NCBI GenBank assembly: GCA_003531585.1
Contig: DQFX01000009.1
Location: 19,146 to 39,165, forward strand
Direction: 5' to 3'
Origin: Oscillospiraceae bacterium
GTDB lineage: Bacteria; Bacillota; Clostridia; Oscillospirales; Ruminococcaceae
Length of the DNA: 20,020 bases
Shown: positions 1 to 7,873 of the stretch, piece by piece
Layout of the letters: every line of letters starts with the position of its first letter
Position numbering within the stretch: position 1 is the first letter of the stretch
Notes under the pieces: generated by a model
Told to the model about the DNA's origin: nothing
Database searches by the model: none
What the model saw: only the letters and a program-made list of their open reading frames with translations
Translations under genes and position numbers: made by a program

Positions 1-2
1 GC

Positions 3-557
3 TCACATGAGGTTTTTAGAGGTAACCATAAGCTCTGACTGCTCAGCCGAATTGATATATGATACAAGCTCATATATTGTAAAATGCCCGGGATTCAGAT
101 ATTTTATTCCATCATCAATAAGCCTGAACGTGTTAAAATCAAAGTCTTGCTTCACATCATATAAAAAGTCGTCGTTTATCCAGACGATCCTCTTAAAAAA
201 ACCGGGCGTTTGCTCGGTTGTCTGAATGCAGAATTCCTCTTTCATGAAGTCCTTAACGGGTAAATATGACAACGAATATTCCGCGGTATCAGAAATAAAC
301 TTGTTTAACATCTTTTCCAATACAAAAGCGAACTTATAATCTGAGGTTACATATGCTATTATGTTATCAGGCACAAGCTCCACGCATTCGTCATGCGCCG
401 TTTTTTCGCTATAATAAACAGTAAAGATACTTCTATCCGGGATTCCCTCTCCGGAAACGAAATATTTACCGATAACCGCTTCCAGTTTGCCAGTGAGCGA
501 AAGTGAATAATGTGGTTTCGGATAAGGTCTGACCGCTGAATCAATTATATTTTTCAC
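3..557 (-). CDS. Hypothetical protein, 184 aa
   Basis: I do not recognise this protein. It is soluble-looking, with no signal peptide or membrane segment, and mixes aromatic beta-like stretches (IFTVYYSEK, FFKRIVWINDDF) with acidic helices. The start is taken as the GTG at 557: the reverse strand reads GGAGAAAACATGTGAAA, so the nearby ATG runs straight into TGA, while GTG sits about 7 nt after GGAGA. The stop is TGA at 3-5, so the gene is complete. It lies 39 nt downstream of the acylphosphatase on the same strand with no terminator between them, so co-transcription is likely. Its base composition is somewhat more AT-rich than the SNF2 gene nearby. Existence is well supported by the ribosome site and length; function is unknown. 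Confidence 0.75.
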   Translation of the reverse strand: MKNIIDSAVRPYPKPHYSLSLTGKLEAVIGKYFVSGEGIPDRSIFTVYYSEKTAHDECVELVPDNIIAYVTSDYKFAFVLEKMLNKFISDTAEYSLSYLPVKDFMKEEFCIQTTEQTPGFFKRIVWINDDFLYDVKQDFDFNTFRLIDDGIKYLNPGHFTIYELVSYINSAEQSELMVTSKNLM

Positions 558-596
558 ATGTTTTCTCCGTCATAAAATGCGTCTGCCACGCAATAA

Positions 597-872
597 TTAT
601 CGAATCTCAAATCCGTAGCCGCCCTCAAGCGGGATATTCTCCGATTCTATGCGCTCGATATTTCCCCAGGAATGTTCGTCAAGCTCACGTATAACGGCGG
701 CTATGTCGGCGGGATAGCCCTCCGCTTCCATCTCGACCGTGCCGTCGCTGCAATTCCTCACCCAGCCGGTCACGCCGCGGTTTTTCGCACTGTAGCAGGC
801 TTTATACCGGAATCCGACGCCCTGCACGGTTCCGTGAAAAATATAGTGTATGCGTACTTTCTCCATACTCAT
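597..872 (-). CDS. acyP: Acylphosphatase
   Basis: A small cytosolic enzyme that hydrolyses carboxyl-phosphate bonds of acyl phosphates. The 91-residue length matches the family. The signature GTVQGVGFR (residues 14-22) carries the phosphate-binding loop and the catalytic arginine R22. GWVRNCSDGTVE (36-47) carries the catalytic asparagine N40 and the usual DGTVE strand. The start is chosen at ATG 872 because the reverse strand has AGGAGA six nt upstream; an in-frame ATG at 896 lies upstream of that ribosome site and is not needed. A good promoter lies at 915-943. The unknown gene follows 39 nt downstream and is probably in the same transcript. Family assignment is secure from the two motifs; the physiological substrate is not known. 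Confidence 0.95.
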   Translation of the reverse strand: MSMEKVRIHYIFHGTVQGVGFRYKACYSAKNRGVTGWVRNCSDGTVEMEAEGYPADIAAVIRELDEHSWGNIERIESENIPLEGGYGFEIR

Positions 873-914
873 AGCGGTTCTCCTATTAAACATCAAAAAA
901 TCCCATCCGGATAT

Positions 915-943
915 ATTATAGCAGGTTTCTCAATTTGTTTCAA
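915..943 (-). promoter_or_regulatory. Sigma-A promoter for acyP
   Basis: The reverse strand shows TTGAAA (938-943), a 17-nt spacer and a consensus TATAAT (915-920). It lies 42 nt upstream of the acyP start codon, and the acyP ribosome site falls in the resulting leader. Seen directly; activity is inferred. Confidence 0.8.
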
Positions 944-1231
944 GCATTTTCAGTAAATATATCAGTCAGCGCCACAAATAAAAATCGGATTTTCGTATAT
1001 CTCACGCAAAGAATTATTGACTGAACCAAAAAAATATGGATAGAAGAAGCCCGCGAGCGATACAATATTCGATAAAGATATTGCTGGAATACGAGTGCTG
1101 GGGGCTGTGCGGCGAAGTTAAAAAGTTCATGGGCGCGTGGAAATACGACCAGACTGACATTGAGCGGCTGAGCCTTATAATACCCCTTCACGAACAAAGA
1201 AGTGGAGCAGTACATGGATATCCGATAACAA
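944..1231. other. Non-coding stretch with a doubtful gene remnant
   Basis: About 290 bases without a supported gene. A plus-strand reading frame from ATG 1036 has protein-like composition in the part reading ECWGLCGEVKKFMGAWKYD. It has no ribosome site and runs on into the dispersed repeat at 1232, so its C-terminus is repeat DNA. It is best read as a decayed gene fragment or chance frame. No RNA gene was recognised here. Confidence 0.3.
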
Positions 1232-1281
1232 CATCAGATAAACGCCAAACTCCGGCAGTTACGAACTGCCGAAGCATTTTT
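1232..1281. repeat. 50-bp dispersed repeat, copy 1, with terminator-like hairpin
   Basis: This 50-base block recurs at 9432-9481 with a single difference (A at 1272, G at 9472). It consists of a leader CATCAGATAAACGCCAAA, then CTCCGGCAGTT, loop ACG and AACTGCCGAAG, then CATTTTT. In RNA it would form a GC-rich stem of about 11 pairs followed by U residues, like an intrinsic terminator reading rightward. The conserved leader outside the stem is more than a terminator needs, which argues for a mobile or amplified repeat. No gene is clearly upstream of it on the plus strand. Confidence 0.8.
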
Positions 1282-1352
1282 GTATATCGAAAACCCCGGC
1301 AATTGTGGGAGCGTCTGAGTGATGATATTGTCAATATAGCTTTACACATTTC

Positions 1353-1369
1353 ACTCAAAAATTTTGAGT
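1353..1369. repeat. 17-nt perfect palindrome
   Basis: ACTCAAAA, a central A, then TTTTGAGT form a perfect inverted repeat with a one-base centre. It sits 6 nt from the large hairpin at 1376-1428. It could be an operator-type site or part of a repeat element; nothing in the sequence decides this. Confidence 0.5.
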
Positions 1370-1375
1370 AGCAAT

Positions 1376-1428
1376 GCAATGGAATAAATGCCCACTCCAC
1401 TACGCTGCGTGGATATTTATTCCATTGC
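1376..1428. repeat. Long inverted repeat (14-bp perfect arms)
   Basis: GCAATGGAATAAAT (1376-1389) pairs perfectly with ATTTATTCCATTGC (1415-1428). Inside, TCCAC/GTGGA gives a further five pairs after an asymmetric internal loop, with TACGCTGC as the apical loop. No T-run follows on either strand, so it is not a standard intrinsic terminator. It resembles a foldback repeat, a subterminal hairpin of a small mobile element, or a structured leader. Seen directly; role unknown. Confidence 0.7.
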
Positions 1429-1608
1429 GGCGGCCGATATGCCTGTCTTATCCGAGTAATATCTGCGGAGTTTCTCAGCCGGGGGCATTCTACCTATCGA
1501 CGGGCATCCGCCTGTTATTCCAATAGCTCATGTACTTTCACAGGAAGCACGGGAGTACCAACCTTTTCTTCTACTCCGGCTACGATGAAACAGTTTTCTG
1601 CTAAAGCA
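1429..1608 (-). other. Intergenic region with possible minus-strand remnants
   Basis: Between the hairpin and the SNF2 promoter the minus strand has two short protein-like stretches. One ends GTPVLPVKVHELLE before a TAA at 1515. The other is a 23-codon frame starting MPPAEKLRRYYSDK that ends at the hairpin. Neither has a convincing ribosome site, and the first runs back through the SNF2 promoter on the opposite strand. They may be decayed gene ends. I cannot assign a family. Confidence 0.25.
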
Positions 1609-1609
1609 A

Positions 1610-1638
1610 TTGACAACAGCTTGTTTTTGTGATAAAAT
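1610..1638 (+). promoter_or_regulatory. Sigma-A promoter for the SNF2 gene
   Basis: TTGACA (1610-1615), a 17-nt spacer ending TTGTGA, and TAAAAT (1633-1638). The TGTG just before the -10 is the Gram-positive extended -10 element. Transcription should begin near 1645, which rules out the in-frame GTG at 1629 as a start and supports the GTG at 1680, where AAAAGGAA lies just upstream. Confidence 0.85.
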
Positions 1639-1679
1639 GGAAGCAAAACGATTTCAGAGCCACCGGAAAAGGAATACAC

Positions 1680-4600
1680 GTGAATATAAGGACATACAAG
1701 GGCGATTTCAGCTATGCGATTTTTCAGCGCGGACAGATATATTACCGCCAGAAAAAACTGAAAGAAGTGACATGCGACGGCAGCGGAAACTACCGCTTCA
1801 TCGTCGAAGGAACGAAGAACTACAACGTTACAGCGTCGATAACCCCGGAGGGCGAGCTTTCGGGGCTTTCCTGCGACTGCCCGTACGACCGCGGATACTG
1901 CAAGCACCTTGCCGCCGCGCTCATATATCTTGAGAGTATATATGACAAAACGATATCGAACCGCAGTTCAAATTACGCCAGGGGACTTATCCGTCACTAT
2001 ACCGAAAGAGCCGTTATTAACGCGCAGGAACACGGAATACGGCTTGTTCCGGAACTTGAGGCAACGTTCGAGGGGCTTAAGTACTCGCTGAAAATAGGGC
2101 GCGAAAAACTCTATGTCGTGAATGATATTTACGATATGTATCAGGCTTTCCAGGGCAGGCTGAACAAGAAATACGGAAAGGAACTGGAGCTCGTACACAG
2201 CCCGGAAGTACTGGACGAGCAAAGCTCGGCGCTGCTTGAATTAACATTCAGTATTTTTATGACCTTTAAAGAAGGTGCCGACAGAAAACGCAGGTTCCTG
2301 ATACAGGGGCAGGACGCAGTGCGCTTCTTCCAGATAGTCAGGGAAAGCGGAGTTAATTACGGCCGCAGTCATTTTGACGTGAAATTTTCCGACCCGGAAA
2401 TCAGCTTTGACATCGCGAAAACTGACACGGGACGCTATTTTCTGCGCCCGGTGGGTAAAATAGAAATATTTAATGCAGAGCAAAATTTCTGCATTATCAT
2501 CGACAGCGACAAAAAGCAGATTTTCGTATGCGGCAGGGAGTTCACAAACGCAGTCGGAGCGCTGCTTTACGCCGCATTAAAGGAAGAACTGCTGATTTCC
2601 GAAAAGGAGATCGCGGCATTCTACACTGCGGTGATCCGTCCGGTGAGCAAATATGTGAAATTCTCCGGACTGGAAGTGCTCTCGGATTTCACTCCTCCGG
2701 AATTGAGCGCGCGGCTTTATATCGACATGGACGCAAACGGAGAAGTCGCTGCAAGGCTTGAGTATCTTTACGGCGATGAGAAATTTACGCCGGAGCAGAG
2801 CAAAAGAAAAAATCCGTTCTGCGACCATTTTGCAGAGGCTTCCTGCGAGTTGTCGGTCAAGAATTATTTTGACATTCGTGACGATAAAAAGAATCCGTAT
2901 TACATTGACGGCGACGATGAAATTTACCGCCTGCTGACCGAGGGAATACCCTCGCTTTCAGAGAAAATGGAGATATACACGACCGACCGTTTCAGCAGAA
3001 AAGCAGTAATACGTCCTGCGGTCCGTCCGGCTCTGGGAGTGCGCCCGAGCGGCAGCGTGCTTGAACTGGAGCTTACTGCGGACGGCTACACTCCGGAGGA
3101 ATTGCGGGAGCTTCTCGCGGCTTACCGTCTGGGGAAAAAGTATCACAAGCTGAAAGACGGAAGCTTCTCTATCCTTGACGACGGGCTTTCCGAACTGTTT
3201 GAAATCACTGAAAGTCTTGACATTTCAGATAAGTCCCTTATGAAAGAAAAAATCAGGGTTCCGGCGTTCAGAATGCTGTATCTCGACAGTCTTGGGAGTA
3301 CCTCTGAGAATGTCAGAATTGAACGAAGCTCTGAGTTCCGCAGGCAGGTAAGTTCCTACCGTGAAATGTTGGATTATTCCGATAAAATCAGCGTTCCGGA
3401 ACAGCTTGACGGTATTCTGCGCGAGTATCAGATTTACGGTTTCCGGTGGCTGAAAACGCTGTCTGCGTACGGGCTGGGCGGAATCCTCGCGGACGATATG
3501 GGACTTGGAAAGACATTGCAGGCAACAGCGCTGATGCTTGACGAAAAGCGCTCCAAAGGCGGCAGAAGCCTTGTCGTATGTCCGGCTTCCCTGGTGCTGA
3601 ACTGGCAGGGCGAGATTGAAAAATTCGCGCCGGAACTGCGGGTGCTTGCCGTCATGGGAACGGCTTCCGAGCGCGCCGCGCAGTTCGCAGAAATGGAAAA
3701 ATACGATGTTGTGATAACCTCCTATTCCCTTATCGCAAGGGACTTCGCGGAGTATCAGGAGCATGAATTCCGCTATGAATTTCTGGACGAAGCGCAGTAT
3801 ATCAAGAACAGCTCCACGCAGACGGCAAAGGCGGTGAAATCCGTGAACAGCCGCTGCCGGTTTGCGCTGACCGGAACTCCGGTAGAGAACAGCTTTGCGG
3901 AACTCTGGAGCATATTTGACTACATCATGCCGGATTATCTTTTCAGTTACAGGTATTTCCGGCAGCATTACGAATCCCCGGTCGTAAAGGACGCAAACGA
4001 GCAGGCGAAACAGTCGCTGCAGCGCATTGTGAAGCCGTTTATCCTGCGCAGGATGAAGTCCGGGGTGCTGACCGAGCTTCCCGAAAAAACGGAAACGGTG
4101 CTGCTTTCGGAAATGGAAAAGGAGCAGAGCGGAATTTATTCCGCGAACGTTGCGGAGGTGCGCTCTGCGGTGACGGCTTCAAATGGTGATAACACCGAAA
4201 AAATAAAGATCCTCGCAATGCTGACGCGATTAAGGCAGATATGCTGCGACCCGGCGCTGGTCTACGATAATTACACCGGGAAAAGCGCCAAGCTGGAGCA
4301 GTGCGTGGAGCTTGTGGAAAGCTGCGTTAATTCCGGGCACAAGCTGCTTTTGTTCTCGCAGTTCACGTCAATGCTGGATATTGTCGCGGCGCGTCTTGAC
4401 GGCATGGGAATACGGTATTTCATGCTGACTGGCTCCACAAAACCCGCGCAGCGGCTGAAAATGGTGAACAGCTTCAACGGCGACGACACCAGCGTATTCC
4501 TGATATCGCTGAAAGCAGGCGGCACGGGGCTTAACCTCACCGGAGCGGACGTTGTTATACACTACGACCCGTGGTGGAACAGCTCGGCTGAAAATCAGGC

Positions 4601-4799
4601 TTCCGACCGCGCTTACCGAATCGGGCAGAAGAAAAACGTGCAGATATATAAGCTCATCACCAGGAATACCATCGAGGAGAAGATACGCGAGTTGCAGCAG
4701 GCAAAATCTGGTCTTGCGGATATCGTACTCAGCGGAGGGGAGAACTCCGGAAATATCATGAGCATGACCTCTGAAGAGATACTGGAGCTGCTGAAATGA
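1680..4799 (+). CDS. SWIM-zinc-finger SNF2/RapA-like helicase-family ATPase
   Basis: A 1039-residue DNA translocase of helicase superfamily 2. Near the N-terminus is a SWIM finger with C65, C67, C74 and H76 (pattern CxC-x6-CxH). A long less-conserved middle follows, then the SNF2 ATPase core. Motif I is GILADDMGLGKT with the Walker lysine K611; motif II is DEAQ at 703-706; motif III is ALTGTPVENS; motif V includes SLKAGGTGLNLT; motif VI is QASDRAYRIGQ at about 973-983. All catalytic motifs look intact. The start is the GTG at 1680, set by the promoter at 1610-1638 and AAAAGGAA upstream. Bacterial SWIM-SNF2 proteins are thought to remodel protein-DNA or transcription complexes, but their targets are poorly known. 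It stands alone, convergent with a decayed minus-strand cluster. Confidence 0.95.
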   Translation: MNIRTYKGDFSYAIFQRGQIYYRQKKLKEVTCDGSGNYRFIVEGTKNYNVTASITPEGELSGLSCDCPYDRGYCKHLAAALIYLESIYDKTISNRSSNYARGLIRHYTERAVINAQEHGIRLVPELEATFEGLKYSLKIGREKLYVVNDIYDMYQAFQGRLNKKYGKELELVHSPEVLDEQSSALLELTFSIFMTFKEGADRKRRFLIQGQDAVRFFQIVRESGVNYGRSHFDVKFSDPEISFDIAKTDTGRYFLRPVGKIEIFNAEQNFCIIIDSDKKQIFVCGREFTNAVGALLYAALKEELLISEKEIAAFYTAVIRPVSKYVKFSGLEVLSDFTPPELSARLYIDMDANGEVAARLEYLYGDEKFTPEQSKRKNPFCDHFAEASCELSVKNYFDIRDDKKNPYYIDGDDEIYRLLTEGIPSLSEKMEIYTTDRFSRKAVIRPAVRPALGVRPSGSVLELELTADGYTPEELRELLAAYRLGKKYHKLKDGSFSILDDGLSELFEITESLDISDKSLMKEKIRVPAFRMLYLDSLGSTSENVRIERSSEFRRQVSSYREMLDYSDKISVPEQLDGILREYQIYGFRWLKTLSAYGLGGILADDMGLGKTLQATALMLDEKRSKGGRSLVVCPASLVLNWQGEIEKFAPELRVLAVMGTASERAAQFAEMEKYDVVITSYSLIARDFAEYQEHEFRYEFLDEAQYIKNSSTQTAKAVKSVNSRCRFALTGTPVENSFAELWSIFDYIMPDYLFSYRYFRQHYESPVVKDANEQAKQSLQRIVKPFILRRMKSGVLTELPEKTETVLLSEMEKEQSGIYSANVAEVRSAVTASNGDNTEKIKILAMLTRLRQICCDPALVYDNYTGKSAKLEQCVELVESCVNSGHKLLLFSQFTSMLDIVAARLDGMGIRYFMLTGSTKPAQRLKMVNSFNGDDTSVFLISLKAGGTGLNLTGADVVIHYDPWWNSSAENQASDRAYRIGQKKNVQIYKLITRNTIEEKIRELQQAKSGLADIVLSGGENSGNIMSMTSEEILELLK

Positions 4800-4811
4800 G
4801 CCTTGTAAAAT

Positions 4812-4849
4812 GAAAAGTCCCCACAGAGCTGCGGCTTTTCGGGGGGCTT
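4812..4849. terminator. Possible terminator between convergent units
   Basis: Two competing short stems can form: GAAAAGTC with GGCTTTTC (4812-4819/4833-4840), or AAGTCCCC with GGGGGCTT further right. Neither is followed by a clean T-run. The position, 13 bases after the SNF2 stop, is right for a terminator, but the structure is weak. Confidence 0.3.
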
Positions 4850-4867
4850 CTATATTGTGCGGCGATT

Positions 4868-5089
4868 TTAATCAAGAAATTCCTCGTTGATAACGCCGAA
4901 ATCAGGTCCGGAGCAGAAAAGTCCATGGTGCTCCCAGACTGCCGCGTCGTATTTCTTCATCAGTTCAGAGGCGGCGAGCGCTATTTCAGCGCCGCCCTCT
5001 AAGCCCCACGCGATTCGCCATGCGTTACCCTCGCCGTTTATCTCTACGATTCCGATGGAGTGCTCCGGGTCAGGAATGCTTTCACACAT
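4868..5089 (-). pseudogene. rhaD: Rhamnulose-1-phosphate aldolase remnant (internally deleted)
   Basis: The reading frame begins at ATG 5089, overlapping the stop region of the epimerase pseudogene, and has only 73 codons. Its first part (HSIGIVEINGEGNAWRIAWG) resembles the strand that precedes the active site in class II aldolases of the RhaD family. Its second part (KKYDAAVWEHHGLFCSGPDF) resembles the C-terminal metal-binding histidine region. From memory of the family these pieces should be some 80-90 residues apart, so the middle with its HxH metal ligands seems deleted. The end (INEEFLD) also departs from the family. It is therefore a non-functional remnant. The family assignment rests on recognition alone and is moderately sure. 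Confidence 0.5.
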
Positions 5090-6577
5090 CTTTTTCCGAA
5101 ACCTCTTTCGGATATTCACGGAGTTCATCGGGATCGTGCAGCGGATCCCACACCTGCGCAAATAACGGATCCACCTTTTCTCGATTGCCGTAGTTCCAGC
5201 TCTTCCGTTCGCACTCGTCGCACCAGTGACCGCCCTCCAGGATAAGCCGCGGGCTGGCAGTGAATTTATGCCCGAAAGCGCACTGAAATTCCAGATTGCC
5301 GCTCCAGTCGCCCTTGTTCATTTCTGTGCTGAACATCCTGCCACATATCCGCAATGTCAAGGTCGCTTTCCGGTTTGGTTTCGTCATAGCCGTGGTCTAT
5401 CGGAACAACTGTGTCCCAGTTCGTGAAATGCTGCATTTCGGAGAGCTTATCCGGAAGCTCCTCCCATCTTTTGCGGCTGCCCCAGTATGCGTCGATGTGA
5501 TCCTACGCGTTATCCTCTATAAAGTGTAATGTTCCGTGCTCCGTCCGTGCCAGCTTGTCAAAGCGCCTGAGGAGAATGCTTCCCATGAGCCGCTGACCGC
5601 CCGGCAGCCTGCAGAGTATCTTTGAAACATTGCACAGCGCTCCGAGCTTTTCAAGATAGCAGTCATAGAAATACTGCATTGAATCATGGCGGAAATGCAG
5701 GTAATTTTCCAGCTTGTCGCTGTCGAGATAATACTGACCGTGGAAGTTCAGTGTTGCTTCCTTTTTAGGGCTGAGCATATAGTCAAGATTCGTCATGCCG
5801 ATAGCGCCGTAAATTATCCTGTACATCTCGTATGTAGAGATACGGCAGGGCGCGCCGCCGCCTATATTGTAAATATGTCCCCCCAGAAACTCTCTTCAAG
5901 CGTACCGTCGTGGAAGAAAGCGCAGAGGTTCTTCATCGAACGCGCCGAATCACGGTCGGAGCAGTATTCAAGCACGTTATCGAAGCAATTGTGGAACATT
6001 ATCGCGTCCTCAATTTCTGCCATTGCCCTGCCGATTATACCCATCTGCCGCAGGGAAACCCAGTATTTCAGACCGCTTTCGATAACAAGCCGTTCCGCCG
6101 CGGCTTTTGAAACCGCATAATAGTCGAACATACTAGGCTTTATCGGATCGCCGACCCTGCCCCAGTGTACAGGCGGCATTCTGTCGCCCGTTTCGGCAAC
6201 TGTGCCTATGTAGACGAGGCGGGTGCGCTCCTGCTGTCCAAACTCGTAAATCGCGTTGATTATATTCCGCGTGGAGCCGTAATTTACTTTCATTGCCTGC
6301 TTCGGGTAGAAGTCTGCGGAGGGGAAACGAACGCCGCAATGTGAAGGATCAGGTCGCAGCCCTTCACGCATTTCAGTACGTCGTCATAGTTGTTGAGGTC
6401 GCCCCATACTATTTCAAGCCCCGGCGTTTCCGTATAGGACTTCAGAATATTACGGTTCTTTTCGGAATCCCTTGCTAGAATAGCTATATCCTGCTTCTCG
6501 GAGTATTTCAGCATTTCTTTCAGGCTTGCAAAGCCCATTCCTCCGGTAGCGCCGGTAACGAATACGCGCTGTTTCAT
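5082..6577 (-). pseudogene. NAD-dependent epimerase/dehydratase with C-terminal zinc-ribbon-like region, frameshifted
   Basis: Pieces of one gene lie in order in different frames. First is an N-terminal Rossmann fold with VTGATGGMG after ATG 6577. Next comes a segment with the short-chain catalytic YxxxK as YYAVSK. Then come a sugar-epimerase-like C-terminal half and a tail with CAFGHKF and GGHWCDEC. Lesions seen: a one-base loss near 6320; a loss in a run of six G (5879-5884, minus strand) that turns an expected NIGGG region into a stop; an in-frame TAG at 5503-5505 followed by open reading (DHIDAYWGSRKRW); and a small deletion with frame change near 5345. The ribosome site AAAGGTGAG is encoded by the last codons of the upstream fragment, so the two were translationally coupled. 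The substrate is unknown. Confidence 0.85.
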
Positions 6578-6581
6578 GATA

Positions 6582-6836
6582 TCACTCACCTTTCATGCCG
6601 ATGGTCTTTGCTTTGCCGTCAAGGATATCGGCGCATAGCTTCATGGAATCGCCGATAGCCGCGTCAATATCGTCCTCTGTAACTCCCAGCGGTACGCTGC
6701 CGAGATTCTTGTCGATATAAAGCTCGCCGTACTGGATATCGCACAGCCTCGGCATATACAGACCGCCTTCGATGTTGTTCTTTTTCTGCTGTTTGAGCAT
6801 ACTCTTTGTGCCGAGATAAAAAAGGAACTTCGGCAC
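6582..6836 (-). pseudogene. 3' fragment of an unrecognised gene upstream of the epimerase
   Basis: About 85 codons stay open, ending DILDGKAKTIGMKGE before a TGA five bases from the epimerase ATG. The coupling ribosome site overlaps its last codons. The frame continues upstream only to a stop near 6894, with no ribosome site or credible start. The DNA beyond about 6870 belongs to the divergent AraC remnant, so the 5' part of this gene has been lost. I cannot name the family with confidence; a C-terminal tail of an oxidoreductase or flavoprotein would fit the neighbourhood, but that is a guess. Confidence 0.55.
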
Positions 6837-6871
6837 TGTCTTTATCTTCTTCTCGGGGCAGCACAGGCGTT

Positions 6872-7734
6872 GAACCTGGGGATACCGAAGAGTTCATCTC
6901 GGCGATGAAGGGGATAATGCGAATGCCTCTGGGAAGCGTTTTGCAGATGCTGTGCTCTATAAACTACATACTCAATGATGAAAAGCTGGAATTAAAGGAC
7001 ATCACGATATTTGATGGCGAGCAGTCCGAAATGACCTCGCAGCTTGAGAGCGCCCGTTCCGAAAATGAACTTTCACAGCCGGTAAACAACCCGCAGAATG
7101 CCCAGAACACCTATCGTCTGGAACAGCAGATACTCAAAATGGTAAGAACAGGCGACACAGAGGGCTTAACGCGCCTGCGGTAAACGGGGGAATTCTAGCT
7201 TCAGAGCAGCTGAGGCAGGCGAAAAACACGCTTGTGGTGCTTGCAACGCTGGTTTCACACGCGGCAATACAGGGCGTAATGGAAGCTGACGAGGCGCTTT
7301 TATACAGCGCAGCGAGAGATTCAACAATCTTCAGCAGATCACAAATCTGCAATATAACATGGTCCTTGATTTTGCCGACAGAATGAGCAGTATCCGTCAG
7401 GGGGAAAAGCCTACCCAGCTGACCATATCCGTTTCAAACTACGTCCGCCGTCACTTTTCGGAAAAAATATGCGTTGAGGATATAGCCAGGGAGCTTTTTT
7501 ATGAGCCGTCCGTATCTTTCAGCTAAATTCTCGCGCGAAGCCGGAATATCTCTCACGGATTTCATTCTGAAACAAAAAACGGAGGAGGCGAAGCGCCTTC
7601 TTTGTTGTTCGGACAAATCTGCCGCAGCAATAAGTTCCTACCTCGGTTTCTCATCGCAGAGCCATTTCTCAAGGGTGTTCAGAAAGTACTCCGGTAAAAC
7701 TCCGGCGGGATACAGGGATAAATATCAGCGATAA
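6872..7734 (+). pseudogene. AraC-family transcriptional regulator, 5'-truncated and frameshifted
   Basis: The C-terminal helix-turn-helix pair is intact: YVRRHFSEKICVEDIARELF, MSRPYLSAKFSREAG, then SSYLGFSSQSHFSRVFRKY and TPAGYRDKY, ending at TAA 7734. Upstream, the ligand-sensing region typical of clostridial AraC proteins is split over frames: MPLGSVLQMLCSINYILN; LEQQILKMVRTGDTEGL; and ASEQLRQAKNTLVVLATL. Lesions: a frame change near 7170-7180; a deletion of roughly 20 bases near 7300-7320; and one extra T in the run at 7495-7500 just before the MSRPY codons. The first third is missing and no promoter is present. The likely role was divergent control of the minus-strand epimerase cluster. 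Confidence 0.85.
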
Positions 7735-7805
7735 TGCTGATCACAAATCTTGTTTTTATGTTTGGAATTTATACGGGTAAATCTTATACCATATGTGTAT
7801 TTCCC

Positions 7806-7834
7806 TTGACTTGATTTATATTTTGTGATATAAT
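7806..7834 (+). promoter_or_regulatory. Sigma-A promoter for the PfkB kinase
   Basis: TTGACT (7806-7811), a 17-nt spacer ending TTGTGA, then a perfect TATAAT (7829-7834). It ends 39 nt before the ATG. The TGTG-extended -10 repeats the pattern of the SNF2 and HD gene promoters. Confidence 0.9.
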
Positions 7835-7873
7835 TGGTTTGTGTTATTATGTCGAATTTTGCGAGGTTGTAGA

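Noticed and set aside
1232..1281. CRISPR-like repeat
   Set aside because: Only two copies 8 kb apart, with no regular spacers or cas genes. The hairpin and T-tail fit a dispersed terminator-like repeat.
1036..1371. A 111-codon plus-strand frame as a full gene
   Set aside because: No ribosome site; its second half is the dispersed repeat and following hairpin DNA. The same repeat-derived peptide appears by chance in the frame at 9305.
1629..1679. GTG at 1629 as the SNF2 start
   Set aside because: It lies upstream of and inside the promoter -10 region; transcription would begin after it.
5090..5161. N-terminal extension of the RhaD-like frame
   Set aside because: This part is the out-of-frame reading of the epimerase C-terminus (QVWDPLHDPDE in the true frame).
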